Of a stretch of DNA of 64,000 nt, positions 1-12,486 are shown piece after piece (positions within the stretch are counted from its first letter, which is position 1; each line of letters opens with the position of its first letter). Below the pieces are notes generated by a model. The model did no database searches and was not told the DNA's origin. It worked only from the letters and a program-made list of their open reading frames with translations. A program made the position numbers and the translations under genes. Location: contig NC_063256.1 in NCBI RefSeq assembly GCF_019578655.1, positions 20,064,005-20,128,004 on the forward strand, read 5' to 3'. This stretch comes from Ricinus communis. Taxonomy: Eukaryota > Streptophyta > Magnoliopsida > Malpighiales > Euphorbiaceae.

Positions 1-44
1 TTAAAATAAAATCTAAAAGCCAAAATGCATAATATATTCAACAG

Positions 45-3000
45 GGAACAATCTCAGAAAGAGCTTGTAAACATCCTAAGGAATGTAAGCTCATTCTTCT
101 TCTTCATTCATTCATTGTGATTCTCTATCTAAATTTGTTTCTTTTTCTTTGTCTTTGTGAATTTAGTGAAATATATCAAAATTAAGAGTTTGGGTCCCAA
201 TTTTTTTTCCCTTTGACATTTATCTCAATTTAGTGAAGCTTTAGTTATAGTGGACTTTATCTTACTATGTGTTTGTGTTTGTGTGTGTGTGTGTTTTTTT
301 TTTCAATTATTTATTTATTTTTTAAGAAGTAAATTAATGCTGTTGAATAATAAAGTTGTTTGATGTTCAGTTAACTTTAATTTGATTGGAATGAATAGAT
401 TCGAGGAAATAAGTGCTTGGTGATTGATCCGAAGCTTAGCGGCTCTCTTTCATTGATCATCCAGACATCAATTCTTAGGGTAAATACCTTTAAGTTGTAA
501 TGCATTATCTTTTTGGTTTGTTATATCAAAAAATTGTATTTCATTATTCTAATGGCTTCTTTTATTGGTTTCATTAGATTTCCTCAATTTGTTCTTTTCC
601 GCTATTACATGCCTTGTTACTTGTTGCCAATTCATTATTCTAGGAACATGGTGCTGAACTGCGGCATCTTTCAGCAGACCCAATTCAGACTGATTGCACC
701 AAAGTGGTCTACCTTGTTCGTTCCCGATTTAATTTAATGAGATTCATATGCTCGCATGTTCACAATGATACATCTAAAGGACTTGAGAGGGAGTATTATA
801 TTTATTTTGTACCTCGCCGTGAGGTTGTTTGCGAGAAGGTACAATCTTTTATGACTTGTAATTACATTGGATATGATCTCGCAGTCCTAAACTACACATG
901 AATTCTTCATGTTGTGATTAATCTTTGTGGTTATGCAGGTCCTTGAGGAGGAGAAAATTCATCACTTGATGACCATAGGGGAATACCCATTATACATGGT
1001 TCCGTTGGATGAGGATGTTTTATCATTTGAACTTGACGTCACCAGCAAAGTATGACAGGACTGCAATGTGCATTTGTTTTCACTTTTACTTTTACCTTAT
1101 TTTTCTTTCTTTGTTTATTCTCTGTCATTTTATATTTTTTCATTGTCTTCATTCCTACTGATGCCAGAAATACCAAGTTGATGGTGATACTAGCTCTCTT
1201 TGGCATATCGCAAAGGCCATTCATAGGCTTGAGGTGTTCATAACTTTGTAGATCATTCTATTTTAAATGTTTTTAAGATGTGGTTAGCATGGTTCGGTGC
1301 TTTTTATTTGTCAAATTTATGCCTTGCAGTCTTCTTTTGGAGTGATTCCACATGTGAGGGCCAAAGGCAAAGCATCAGTACGTGTTGCTGACATTCTCAA
1401 TCACATGCAGACTGAAGAACCAATCAACTCCTCTGATGTAATTATGCATAAGAATACTTAATAAGAAATTTAACATTATCAATAAGCTCTTCTATTTGGT
1501 GTGTGTATCTGCAAATGCTTTATGTTCCTCTACTGACAACTAGTTTGTTACTTCAGATGGGTGTTCCAGAGATAAATACGCTCATCCTTCTGGACAGGGA
1601 GGTAATTACTGCTAAGCTTGTGCCTTTGTATGCAATGTATGAACTAGATGCTGAAACTTAATCAATTAGACACATGTATCAGCGATTTTGTGCATGCATA
1701 AACTGCACATGCTTTTTTGTCTTCTATCTTTTATTGCTAACGTGTAATGTAATTGAACAAGATGAGCAATCTGAGCTCTTGATTTTAGTTGGAAGTGGAG
1801 ACATTTGATTCTATGCTCAATTAACCATTGGTCTGATATTAGTTTTTTCTTTCTTCATTTAAGTGGCCCTCTCAGAGGCCTATGTTAATAATAATCCTAA
1901 AGACTGGCCATAGTGCATAAGCATTTTAAAGCAAAAGAATTCTCTTCTCATGACCGCTTTGCGGGAGTTGAATGACATATTCATAAAACTGGCAATTATG
2001 AAGATATTCATGTAAACTGAAAGTCTAGCAGTTCTCTTTTTCTTATGCGTGCATGCTTGTGTACACATGTATTCATACATATAACGAAGATCAACAGGTC
2101 AGAAAACCAAGATTATTAGCAATTTAGGAATACCTTCTTTTGAGTATTTTGTAGGAGTGTGAAACTATCTAGTCTTACAAGTATGCTGCTATGAAGTTAT
2201 GGCGACATGTGGCATACTGAAGCTTGTCATGGGAATCACTACAATTCATATTTCATAGAAGGTTTATTCTAGGCACTTCTAGAGACTTGAACTTTTTATT
2301 TTTCTCATCTGCTATATAAATAAGCTACTTTCCTGTTTTTAGATCTTTATATTTTATGCTTCATATTTCTATGATGCCAATGTTAGTTTTGATATGGCAT
2401 TTAAAATTTGCCATTCCTTTTTATACAAAAGGAGCTTACTATTTGTTGGCCGCAGGTGGACATGGTCACTCCCATGTGTTCTCAACTAACATATGAAGGA
2501 CTGCTGGATGAGGTAATCAGATACAAAAGTGATTAGTGTCTGCTGAAATGAAAACTGTAGTATTTCATGAAGGGATCTGATATTAGATTTCAAGAATTTG
2601 CATCAGTTGGTATCCAAAACTATGTGAATAATTAAGTTGCTAGTTATCCTATTGCTCATCCTTGTTCCATTTTGAGTATCATTATCGAAATCAAATTTGC
2701 TATTTAGCTTACTAAATTTGATTAGTAACTAAGAAAAAATCATGACATAAATACTTAGACATGCACAGATTTGTAGTTTTTGAATTCACTCCAACTTTAA
2801 GTTTCACCTTGACTTGTAAGAGGATTGAACCTCTGCCAACATGTGCATTATGGATTTTGGTTTTTATCATTTGGAAGCTGAATCTACAAGTAATACATTG
2901 ATTAGCTGTGAACTATGAACTTTTGTTGCTAATTAATCTGATTTATTGTGAGCAGTCTCTAATAGATTCATTGTAGTTTTTGCATATCAATAATGGTGCT

Positions 3001-6000
3001 GTGGAGCTTGATGCATCTGTAATGGGTGCTCAACAACAAGAGGGAAAGAAGATGAAAGTTCCACTTAATTCAAGGTAAGAGGATTCATCACCATGAAAAT
3101 TATTCTAGAGTACTATTTGTTTCCTACTTTGTTTTTGCACACCATTGGATCCTTCCATGGCTATGGCTGCTAGATGTAGTTAAGCGTGACATGTATTTTA
3201 ATGAACACAGTATTGCTTGGTTTTTCCTATTGCTGAATAGGGAAAATAGATATTGCTTATCAAACAAGAAGATAAATGTTTGCTTCTTGTCGGCTTACTG
3301 ATTTGTGTTATAGTATCATGGCTGCTATTGATACTTCTATTTTTGTATACCTAAATTATCTGGGGAAGTAACCTTCAGATGGCTGTCAATGGTTCAGCTA
3401 AATTAGAAATTTCATACTTGGTCATTTAGTGTCTGATGATCTTTCTTACTCTCCATCACATCCATTTTACTATCTATATGGCATATTAATTTACTGCATT
3501 TGGTTTAAATTTCAGTGACAAGCTGTTCAAGGAGATTCGGGATCTCAACTTTGAAGTCGTTGTCCAGGTTGATCTTTCTTACTTTTAAAAGTACTAGTTT
3601 TTTATGCACGTGCTATGTGTATGAATATAATATTTGGACTCGTTATTGTCCACATAATAAGAAATAAAACAACAATTAAATTTAAAATAAAAATAGACAC
3701 TTTTGATGTTATAAATTGATATAAAATGGAGACGCTAACAATTTGAATCCAACGGTACTCAAGTCTAATTTTAATCCACCTAATTACATCTTTGATATAT
3801 TAATTAAATTGACCTAATTTAAATAGAAACATAAAATGAATATTTATATCATATTAAATGAGAATTAGTGCTTGCTCATCCTTTTTTTTTTCCGCTTAAT
3901 TTTTAATAATGATCTTAAATGATTAATGTAAATACAAAAACTGGACTGGCAATTAATTTTTAATAAGAATTAAGTTTAACTAAAATTGTGGTTGGTCCAA
4001 GCATGCACTTTAAATGGAATTACGTTTTATTTTTTCTGGACTTCTAGAATTTGTCTTGTACTTAATGAACTATTTACATTATTTATTATTAAATTAAAAT
4101 TAATAGACGACCAAATTAACCCAATTGACTAAAGAATTAGTAAGGCCCTATCAATAAATTTATTCCTCTCTCCCCTTCACACTTTATATATGTTATGATA
4201 TTTAATTCCCATACAATGCACCTTTTACCTGAACTTTTAATCAATCCTTCGTTAAGATCACTCCCTTGGATTTAATTCCCATCTGCAGTATGATTGCAGG
4301 TCCTACGACAAAAAGCAACATCTATGAAGCAGGACTACACGGAGATGACAACTACTGTAAGTGCATTGTTTAGCACATGAGTACTCACTGTCACACTTTA
4401 CTGTTATATTTATTGAAAAGATCACACTTGCTTTTATTAAATGAAGCATCTGTAAGTAATCTAGTGCTGCTTCAATGCTTTCCTATTCAGTAGTTGAATG
4501 GTTATTCTTACAATTTCTAACCATCTGTCATGCAATGCATACAGAACCAGACAGTGTCTGAGTTGAAGGATTTTGTAAAAAAGCTCAATTCATTGCCAGA
4601 AATGACTGTAATTCTCTCTCTCCCTGCCATGGTCTCTGCCAGTGTAGTTACCATGAAAACTAGTTCTTTAATTTGCTGCTAATTGTTTCAGAGGCATATA
4701 AATCTTGCTCAGCATCTGTCAACATTCACATCCAAGCCATCTTTTCTTGCGCGACTTGACATGGAGCATACTATTGTCGAGGCAGAGAACTATGATGCGT
4801 AAGTTGATCTGAACTTTTACCTCTAGGTACAATAGAATAAGTTTTTAGGAGGCAAAAAAGGGTTTGTCATCAGCCAATAGTGTAGCTGGGGTTAAATCTC
4901 TCTTCTATAAATGAAAAACTTAATATGCAAAATCATACTGTGATTCTCTCTCTTACTATTTTACCTGTATATACACAAAGAGGAAAATAGGCGTGACAAT
5001 AATTGTTTTATTTTGTGTTATTTGATCATAAACAGATTTCTGTAATATGAAATTCCTGGCTGATTGCAAATGCCATTCCATGTTTGTTTCCATGTGACAG
5101 GCTTATTGTTTTTGTTCTGCTGCTTTGGAAGTGCCTTTTATCTACTCTGAACTTGTTGCCTTGTGTTGGTCTTAATTGCTTTCTGAGATCTATTTATCTA
5201 ACTTTAATCAGATGCGCATTCAACTGAATAATTTGAACGTTTTTGTTTACTGGGTATACAGCCTTTGAACTTTCGTTGTGTTATTTATTTTCATTATGTA
5301 CTGAGGCTGGCAGTATTTGTTAGATGGAAACAGAAAAAGGAAAGAGGATTCTGAAACATGTCCTAGAGTCCTATGAGGATAAAAATGAACATCTTACTTT
5401 AACTTAACCAGGTACTCTTTTACCATCTGCTAATGAAAGTGCAATTAGAATAATCTCTATTGTCCTGATGTATGCTTTGGGTTGCTAGGTCCTTAGTGTT
5501 TATTGTAGGAAACCTTTTGATGGGAATTGCTGTGCTTTGTATATAACTTTATATATAAAAACAAAAATCATTACCTGTATCCTTAACATTTATCTGTAAC
5601 AGAAAAACATGAATAGGCATTTCTTATATGTTCTCGAGAATAAAGAACCTGCAAGGATGATAATTATAGCTTGCTTATAGTAGCAGTGGTCATGCAGTGT
5701 ATGGGAGCCAAACTGATACCATTTGATCATTTTAATTTTTACATAAGACTTGTTATTCCTGCATTATTATGGGGGAGAAATATTAGGATTTACATGAAAC
5801 TGAAAGTTATTGTGATGATTTGGATTTGTATCTTTTTACATGTTTGTTTTATTTATATTTAAAATTCCAAGGTATCTGGCCTTTTCAACTTGTCATTACA
5901 TATTTCTGAGCACTTGTATTTGATTGGCCAATGATGTTGCTGCATGCAGATGTTTTGAGCATATTGAAGAACTGATCCATAAGCAGGAACCTCTTGTCAC

Positions 6001-8425
6001 TGTTCTACGTATGCTCATCTTACTATCTGTTACAAACTCAGGGTTGCCCAGAAAGAATTTTGACTATATAAGGCAAGCATAACTTGATTCACAACATTCT
6101 ATCAGTTGTTTGGTACTTGACTGGTATAATGATTCTTGTTCATTTTACACCTATTCTATTACATCATGGATATTTGATATTTCTATACTCCTGGTTTAGG
6201 AGGGAGCTACTCCACAGCTATGGATTTGAACATATGGCTACTTTGAACAATTTAGAAAAGGCCGGATTGCTTAAAAAACAGGTTTAGTATCATTGTTACA
6301 TGCACAATAAAAACTAAAGTTTAATGTTAGTTTATTGAATCCATATATGTTGCCTGAACCTTTCAGGAATCAAGAAGCAACTGGGTGACTATCAAGCGTG
6401 CTCTGCAACTTGTGGTTGAAGATACTGACACTGCCAAGTATTATGCCTCAGAATCATCTAATCTGTTTCCGCTGATAAAATTATGTTTAGAATAGCGTGC
6501 TGCTTACAACAAAATGTGGCTTTAGCATGCCAGTTATTTTTAAAAAAAATTTTGGCTCTCAAATTTCTGAAGAAAAAGACACTCTAAATAACTATAGAAC
6601 AGTCTTCAGATTGAATGTTTAGCTGTTCAATATCTGGCTTAGAGAAATGGAATACATTTTATTCTCAAGCACGCTTGTAGTATCATAGCATGGTGTCCTG
6701 TTTAAGTACTGTTGCTCACTGGTTTTTTTCCTCCCTTCTAAACTTGAAGTGATTTCTTATGCAACAGCCCAAATGACATTGCTTATGTCTTTTCTGGATA
6801 TGCACCGCTAAGTATTCGTCTTGTCCAGCATGCTGTTCGATCAGGATGGTGAGATGAATTCTGTGTTTATTTCTTTTGCTCTTGAACTTCTTTGGCCGTG
6901 GATCACTTATTTACATAAAAGGAAACTAAAGACCTCCATTGTTGCTGGTTCTACTTGTTTGGGAGTATTGAAATCTGAAATATTAATTGAAATTTGAATC
7001 GGAGTAGGTCAAGTTTAATTGGTCCATGGAGACCAATCCATCAAGTGCAATCATCTACAGCCAACTGATGAAATTATACTCTTTTCTTTAGACATACTCT
7101 ATTTTCATAGACTTACTGTTAGGCTTATATAATTGTGAACTTCTACATCTTAGATAGTTCTTCATATATTAGAGCTAGCTTTTCATTACCAAAGTTTTTA
7201 TTCTTAGACCTCTTCTCATCCTCCTTTGTGATGTTGATCCAGTTACAATACGTATGGAAGTATCATCCCTGATCTTGTAAAGAAGCTATGAGCTTTCAAA
7301 ATTTTTCTACTTTATTAGCCAAGGATCTTTCCTTGTTCTCATCTTGTTCATGAATTTGTCTGAATTTGCCAATCTAACAACTAGCCCTTGTAACTTCTCA
7401 ATGAAACAGTGATTGCTGATGTCAAAGCATGCAGTTATATAACGAGCTTGGATGTGCGCACGTGCATACACATGCACACATATCTATAAGGATATCTGAA
7501 TTCACCAATCTAATAAAATAGTTTTTGATGTCAATCTATGCAGTTATATATTGAACCTTGGATTGTGCGCATGCGCATGCGCACGCACACACATCTATAA
7601 ACTGGATTAAGAAGTGCAAAGAATATCTTAACTGTCTGAGGGCAAGTCTCGAAGCAGTTGGGTTTTCAACATATCCTTTTTTTTCCTTTTCCTCCTTTTC
7701 TTGCATTTGTTTAGGGTCAAAATAAGTTGCATGAGAATACCAAACAGAATATTGGGTGCTGTTGTCTTTGTGCTATTTACTATCATTATTAGAAAAAGTA
7801 CAACTAGTGCTGTAGCAGAGGTTTAATGATCATACTCTAACTATGTTGCCTGGCGAGATGCAATTTTCCATTTTCTTCTCAGTGGATATGCATGTTGGTG
7901 ATTGTTGATGCAGTTGATGAATCCTTATATTGGTTTTTTATTGGGGTGTCTCAATGAAATTATTAATTAACAAATTTGCAATATAAGTTGGATGTCATGA
8001 TAGTCTATTCCTTTCTTAAGTGCGATGATTGACTTTTACAGGCGTCCCATGGAAGAAATTTTGAAGCTGTTGCCTGGGCCACACTCAGAAACCAAGAGAG
8101 TCAGTGCATTTCTATCTTTACTCCTCTATCTCTCTCTATGACATGTGGATGGAAAAAGGGAATCATGGAAATCTTTCTTTATTCTTGCAGAGCATCAAAT
8201 GCACCCTAATTCTGAGCTTCATGTTAATCCTCCAAAGCATATCAGTATTTGATAGTTTCTTATTATATAAACCATAAAACTAGTATTTTCATTTATTCTT
8301 TTAAAATTCCCTGCTGACCGTTTCTTTTTTGGAATTACTTTCCCTGATAATTGAACTCCATTATCTGTCGGTACACAGGATGTTTTATGTTTTATTGATA
8401 TTTTTTGATCTTGAAGACTTAAATG

Positions 8426-8478
<53 letters not shown>

Positions 8479-9778
8479 ATAATTGAATAGCTTATGCTAT
8501 TTTGCAGGCTGGGTTCACAAGCAGTCCATCTTCTAACACATTGAATGGAGCTGGAGCAACTGTGGACAGGTATTTCTTAACCTGTTATCTTCTCTGTTCG
8601 TCTTAAGTTATCATTTCCAGTCTGTGGATATTGCTACTCTTTTGGGTATCATCACTAAAACCATCTATAATGCAGAAATAACCATGTTCCACAAGTGGTA
8701 AGAGCTGCCACTAATGATTATAGAATCATGAATTCCATGATATGCATCTGATATATTTCCACCGCATGTTTTGGGTAACTTTGTACATTGAACTAGCTGT
8801 GTCAATCCTCTCTTGCAAATCTTCATAGTGTTTGGAGAGTTTAAATGCAATCAGTTAAATTCAGTTCCATTTGGTGACAAATCTCATGTTTGGAAGGCTC
8901 ATGGTTGCTGGATTCAACTTTAAAAATTATAGGCATGTTGGAAGAAATCAAATAATGCCATCTTGATTTATGCCAAACAAGGCTATAAAAAATTCAGTTC
9001 CAACTGATATCATGCAACACTATTTTTTCTTGAATTATGACACTCATAAATGTATTACAGAGTAGCTGATGGTAGGCGCTCCCTAGTACTTGTTGTATTC
9101 ATTGGAGGGGTTACATTTGCAGAAATTTCTGCTCTCCGCTTCCTTAGTGCACAGGTTTGTAATCTTGCTTTATTATGCATAATTAGACTATTTTCTGATG
9201 ATGTATATTTGAAAAGCTTTACCACCTATATCATGCTTCAGTTTCAAACTTATCCAAGCAATTCTGTCAATAAAGTGAGAACTGAAATATGTGCAACAGC
9301 CCTTGGAAATTCTAGTCATTCCGAACTTTTTTGGAGAGAATAAATGAAAACAAGTGAATGGAGAGAACCAATTGTCATAGGACTAGTATAATGTGAAAGG
9401 TGTATTCATCATGTCTGCGATTCCAAGAATGAAATAATGGCCCTACAGTAGATTATTGAACTTTAGAATGTTTTGTGCATTAGGGCAATATGACAAACAA
9501 CATTCATTCATTCACTTTTTTTCGACATATACTACATGTAGCTCAAGGCTTTTTTGTTGTAAAATTTGTTTTAAAGTTTCATGAAATTCAGATGGCAGAT
9601 TGATTAAGCACTTGCTGTGTTAATATCTAAGCCTGGATTTCACTTTGTTTCCCAAGTAGTTTTGTCATCATTATCTTGTATCTTGCAGGAAGGGATGGCA
9701 TATGACTTGATTATTGGAACAACAGAGCTTGTCAATGGAAATACCTTGGCTGAGACATACTTGGAGCATTTGGGTTGA
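45..9778 (+). CDS. VPS33: VPS33, Sec1/Munc18-family subunit of HOPS/CORVET (5' end missing)
   Basis: Sec1/Munc18-like protein of the class C core (HOPS and CORVET), which tethers membranes and guides SNARE assembly at the vacuole and late endosome. I assembled 21 exons: 45-84, 399-479, 644-838, 939-1049, 1168-1233, 1330-1437, 1557-1601, 2456-2512, 2977-3074, 3516-3567, 4300-4356, 4545-4607, 4692-4798, 5950-6072, 6200-6281, 6367-6437, 6768-6848, 8042-8099, 8508-8569, 9061-9154 and 9689-9778 (TGA). The frame stays open across every junction and gives about 579 residues. Recognisable blocks are [20 protein letters not shown] near the N-terminus, [44 protein letters not shown] (typical of SM proteins), [36 protein letters not shown] and [18 protein letters not shown]. 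By family length roughly 15-20 residues, including the start codon, lie upstream of the window. One intron, 6073-6199, has a GC donor. Family and orientation are secure; single exon edges are less so. Confidence 0.94.
7361..7602. repeat. Diverged local duplication with two alternating purine-pyrimidine tracts
   Basis: Within a VPS33 intron, a segment beginning TGAATTTGCCAATCTAA (about 7361) is repeated in diverged form from about 7498 (TGAATTCACCAATCTAA). Both copies carry GATGTCAA, then TGCAGTTATAT, then a run of strictly alternating purines and pyrimidines rich in CA/TG and GC steps. The runs are 7452-7483 and 7564-7594, and both end in a CATCTATAA-like motif. No coding role is seen. Confidence 0.75.
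8432..8475. repeat. (CT)n microsatellite
   Basis: An uninterrupted CT run of about 22 units lies in a VPS33 intron, roughly 30 bases before the acceptor of the exon at 8508. It makes the polypyrimidine region upstream of that acceptor unusually long. Confidence 0.95.
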
Positions 9779-12386
9779 TATATGTAAACTGATAATCATT
9801 TTATTTTTCTTTTTGTTAGTGGTTTTATTGTTGGCTTACAAAGTTAATTCAAGTTTGTTTGTCCACTAAGAATGATATGGTTGAGTTACTTCCTATTTAT
9901 TTAATCTATTTGGTTTTTTATTCATCAGGAATTTTTTTTTTAAAATGTCATTGCCATCTGACTTGGAGCTTTATTGAATATTCTGAAATTCAAACTAGTG
10001 AACAACTATTGTAGGTGCTGAGTATACATCGGCCGGTCCGGTTCGGTTATTTTTAAAATAATCGAACTGAATAAAATTTCGATTTTTTCTTTCTGAATTG
10101 AAATTGACCATAGTAACTATATTTATATCAAATAGAACTGAATTAAATTTTGATTTTTTCTTTTTGAAATGAAAGTAACCAGAATAGCTATATCAAATAT
10201 ATAAATAATATAAGGGTTGAATTAAATTATTCTTTTAGTTCTGAAATAAATCGGTAATTTAGTGTCATTTTTTTGATTCTAACGTACATGTCGAAAGAGA
10301 ATCACTACTCATACATGAACTTGCCTTTTACCATTTGCACACAAACTCGCTTTTTATAACTTCAGTCGCCTTAAATATTCTACACGTTTCTTCTTTTCTT
10401 TTTCTCAATATTTCATTTTGACAAAACTGGTTGACACAAAACTGTAAATGATACGAATAAATTAAATTTTATGGGTGAAATTCGGTGCATCAACATTAGC
10501 ATATTAGTTAGTTATAAATACGAGATGGAGTACTACGAAATCACATTTGATGACAATGAAATCTAAGAATATAGTATCATTATATTCTACCATTGAATAT
10601 AATTTAATTTACCATATCATCAAAAATAATCTCTTAAATTGGTTTGAATATATATTTATATTTCTGAGATTTAGCTAAATATTAGATTATTCATAGAATA
10701 AATATAAAATTCCATCACATAATAAATATATTCTCCGTGTTTATCCGGCCAGATTCGGTTAATAGGAATTATAGTATTTCATCCAATTTTTGTATGTTAG
10801 CCTTACTCTAAAAACTAACTATTTTTGTTAATCTGGTTAATTTTATAGAGTTATGTAATAATGTTTGGTTCTCTTAATCATCCCATTTTGTTGGGTGTCC
10901 AAGTTGCATGGAGTGGGGTGGATTCTTACAACATGTCATATTCTTGATTAATGTTAGCATAAGTTCTATAAAACTTGCATCACTTCATCCATGAAATGAG
11001 AATAATGATGCTGTAAGAAAAATAAATTAAAATAACAATAATAAAGAAACAAGAATAATGATGAGGCTCGTATCATTTTTGATGGGATTCGTTTGGCATC
11101 AATTTTGGTTGCCAGATACAGGGTCGTGTCACATTGTCAACCGGAATTTGCCGGCAGTATCTCCAAGAAGGCGGTGATGGGTCATTTTTTCATACGTTGA
11201 TTCGCTTGGGTTGGGTTCTCCAAAAACCCACTATTTACTATTATGGCAACTCTCACAAACCGTATCTAAAAGATTAAAGCACACCATTTGTAAAAGGGTA
11301 AGTTGAATTCCCATGAACAAACCCTTTCTCCAAACTTCTTGGATGACTCTTGTACAACTAAAACTAGATATTTATCTCTCTCAAATTGATGCTCAACATT
11401 TCTTACTTGGAGAAATAAATATGTTTCCTTGTACAATAATCACATAAATATATATCATGTGTGCACAATCAATTTTAAATCGAATTCAGTAAAAAAATAA
11501 TTATAAATTTACGTTGAAACTCAAATTAAAAAAATTTCTACTATTTTACAAGTAAGAATGATATTTAGATGCTATATGATTGATCGACCAAAATTTTATT
11601 AATGTAATATATCTCTAATTTTTTAAATACTTCATATGTATTAAACATTTGAGAATAATTTGCATTCAAACGAGTCCCATAAATCTTCGAATCATTGATT
11701 TGATTCGGACTGTATGTATGTCTAAATTGACAACTCTACAGTAATTTGAAGGAAAGCAATTTGTCCCATTTGCCAACTCCTCACTGTCTCTTTCTCTCAA
11801 CTTCTCTCTGTCAGCGTCCACCATATGCATGCACATTTGGAGGGTAGATGCCTTTCATGTAATAACTTCTTGGGCTCTGACTAGGACTCTAATCCAACCC
11901 TGCTGACCAAAAATTTTGTTAACTTAGGTTTGGTTTATTTATTATCAACCTCAACTGAAATTGAATTCACCATATTAATTTATAATTTATAAAGAACAGT
12001 TTTAGCTTGGATTCGATGTATTAATTAAAAGAATATTATAAAAGAAGCATCATAAAATAAAATCGTGCTGAAAATTTTATTTAATCGAGCTTCGAATGTG
12101 CCACAAAAGTTTAGTTGGTTTACAACCTTACTTTTAAGTACATATAAGATTCTAACTTCAACTTCTCATGGTTACATAGAAGCTTCTAGTACAATGCCCA
12201 AAGCTCATTACTATTTCCTTTTGTTATTTTACTAAAAGAAATTAATGGTTCATCTCTATTCCTGCAAAAATATTCTCAACAAATTAAAAAGGAAAAAGAA
12301 AATTAATGATCCATCTCTACTCCTGAAAAAAAAAATTTATTCTTACAAATTATGCTCAGTATTACGTATGCAACCATTTGCTTGGC
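9779..12386. other. Intergenic spacer between VPS33 and the AVT1-like gene
   Basis: AT-rich DNA with only short, unrecognisable reading frames. It should contain the VPS33 3'UTR at its left and the transporter promoter at its right. A short run of CGGTTCGGTT-like sequence near 10030-10080 and again near 10745 is typical of low-copy plant repeat debris, but I could not define an element. Confidence 0.6.
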
Positions 12387-12396
12387 CTATAAATAT
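12387..12396 (+). promoter_or_regulatory. Probable TATA box of the AVT1-like gene
   Basis: CTATAAATAT lies about 100 bases before the start codon at 12487. That is a suitable distance for a short 5' leader, and no intervening upstream splice site is needed. The assignment rests on motif and position only. Confidence 0.55.
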
Positions 12397-12486
12397 GTCA
12401 ACTCTCTTTGGATTCTTTATCAAGGTTAACCAAGTATCTCCAAGAAGCTTGATTGCCTGAACTTTTCCAAAATCCAGTTTTGCAAT

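Noticed and set aside
3590..4290. Possible transposon in a VPS33 intron
   Set aside because: The stretch is more AT-rich than neighbouring introns and repeats TTTAATTCCCAT near its right end, but no clear terminal repeats or target duplication were found.
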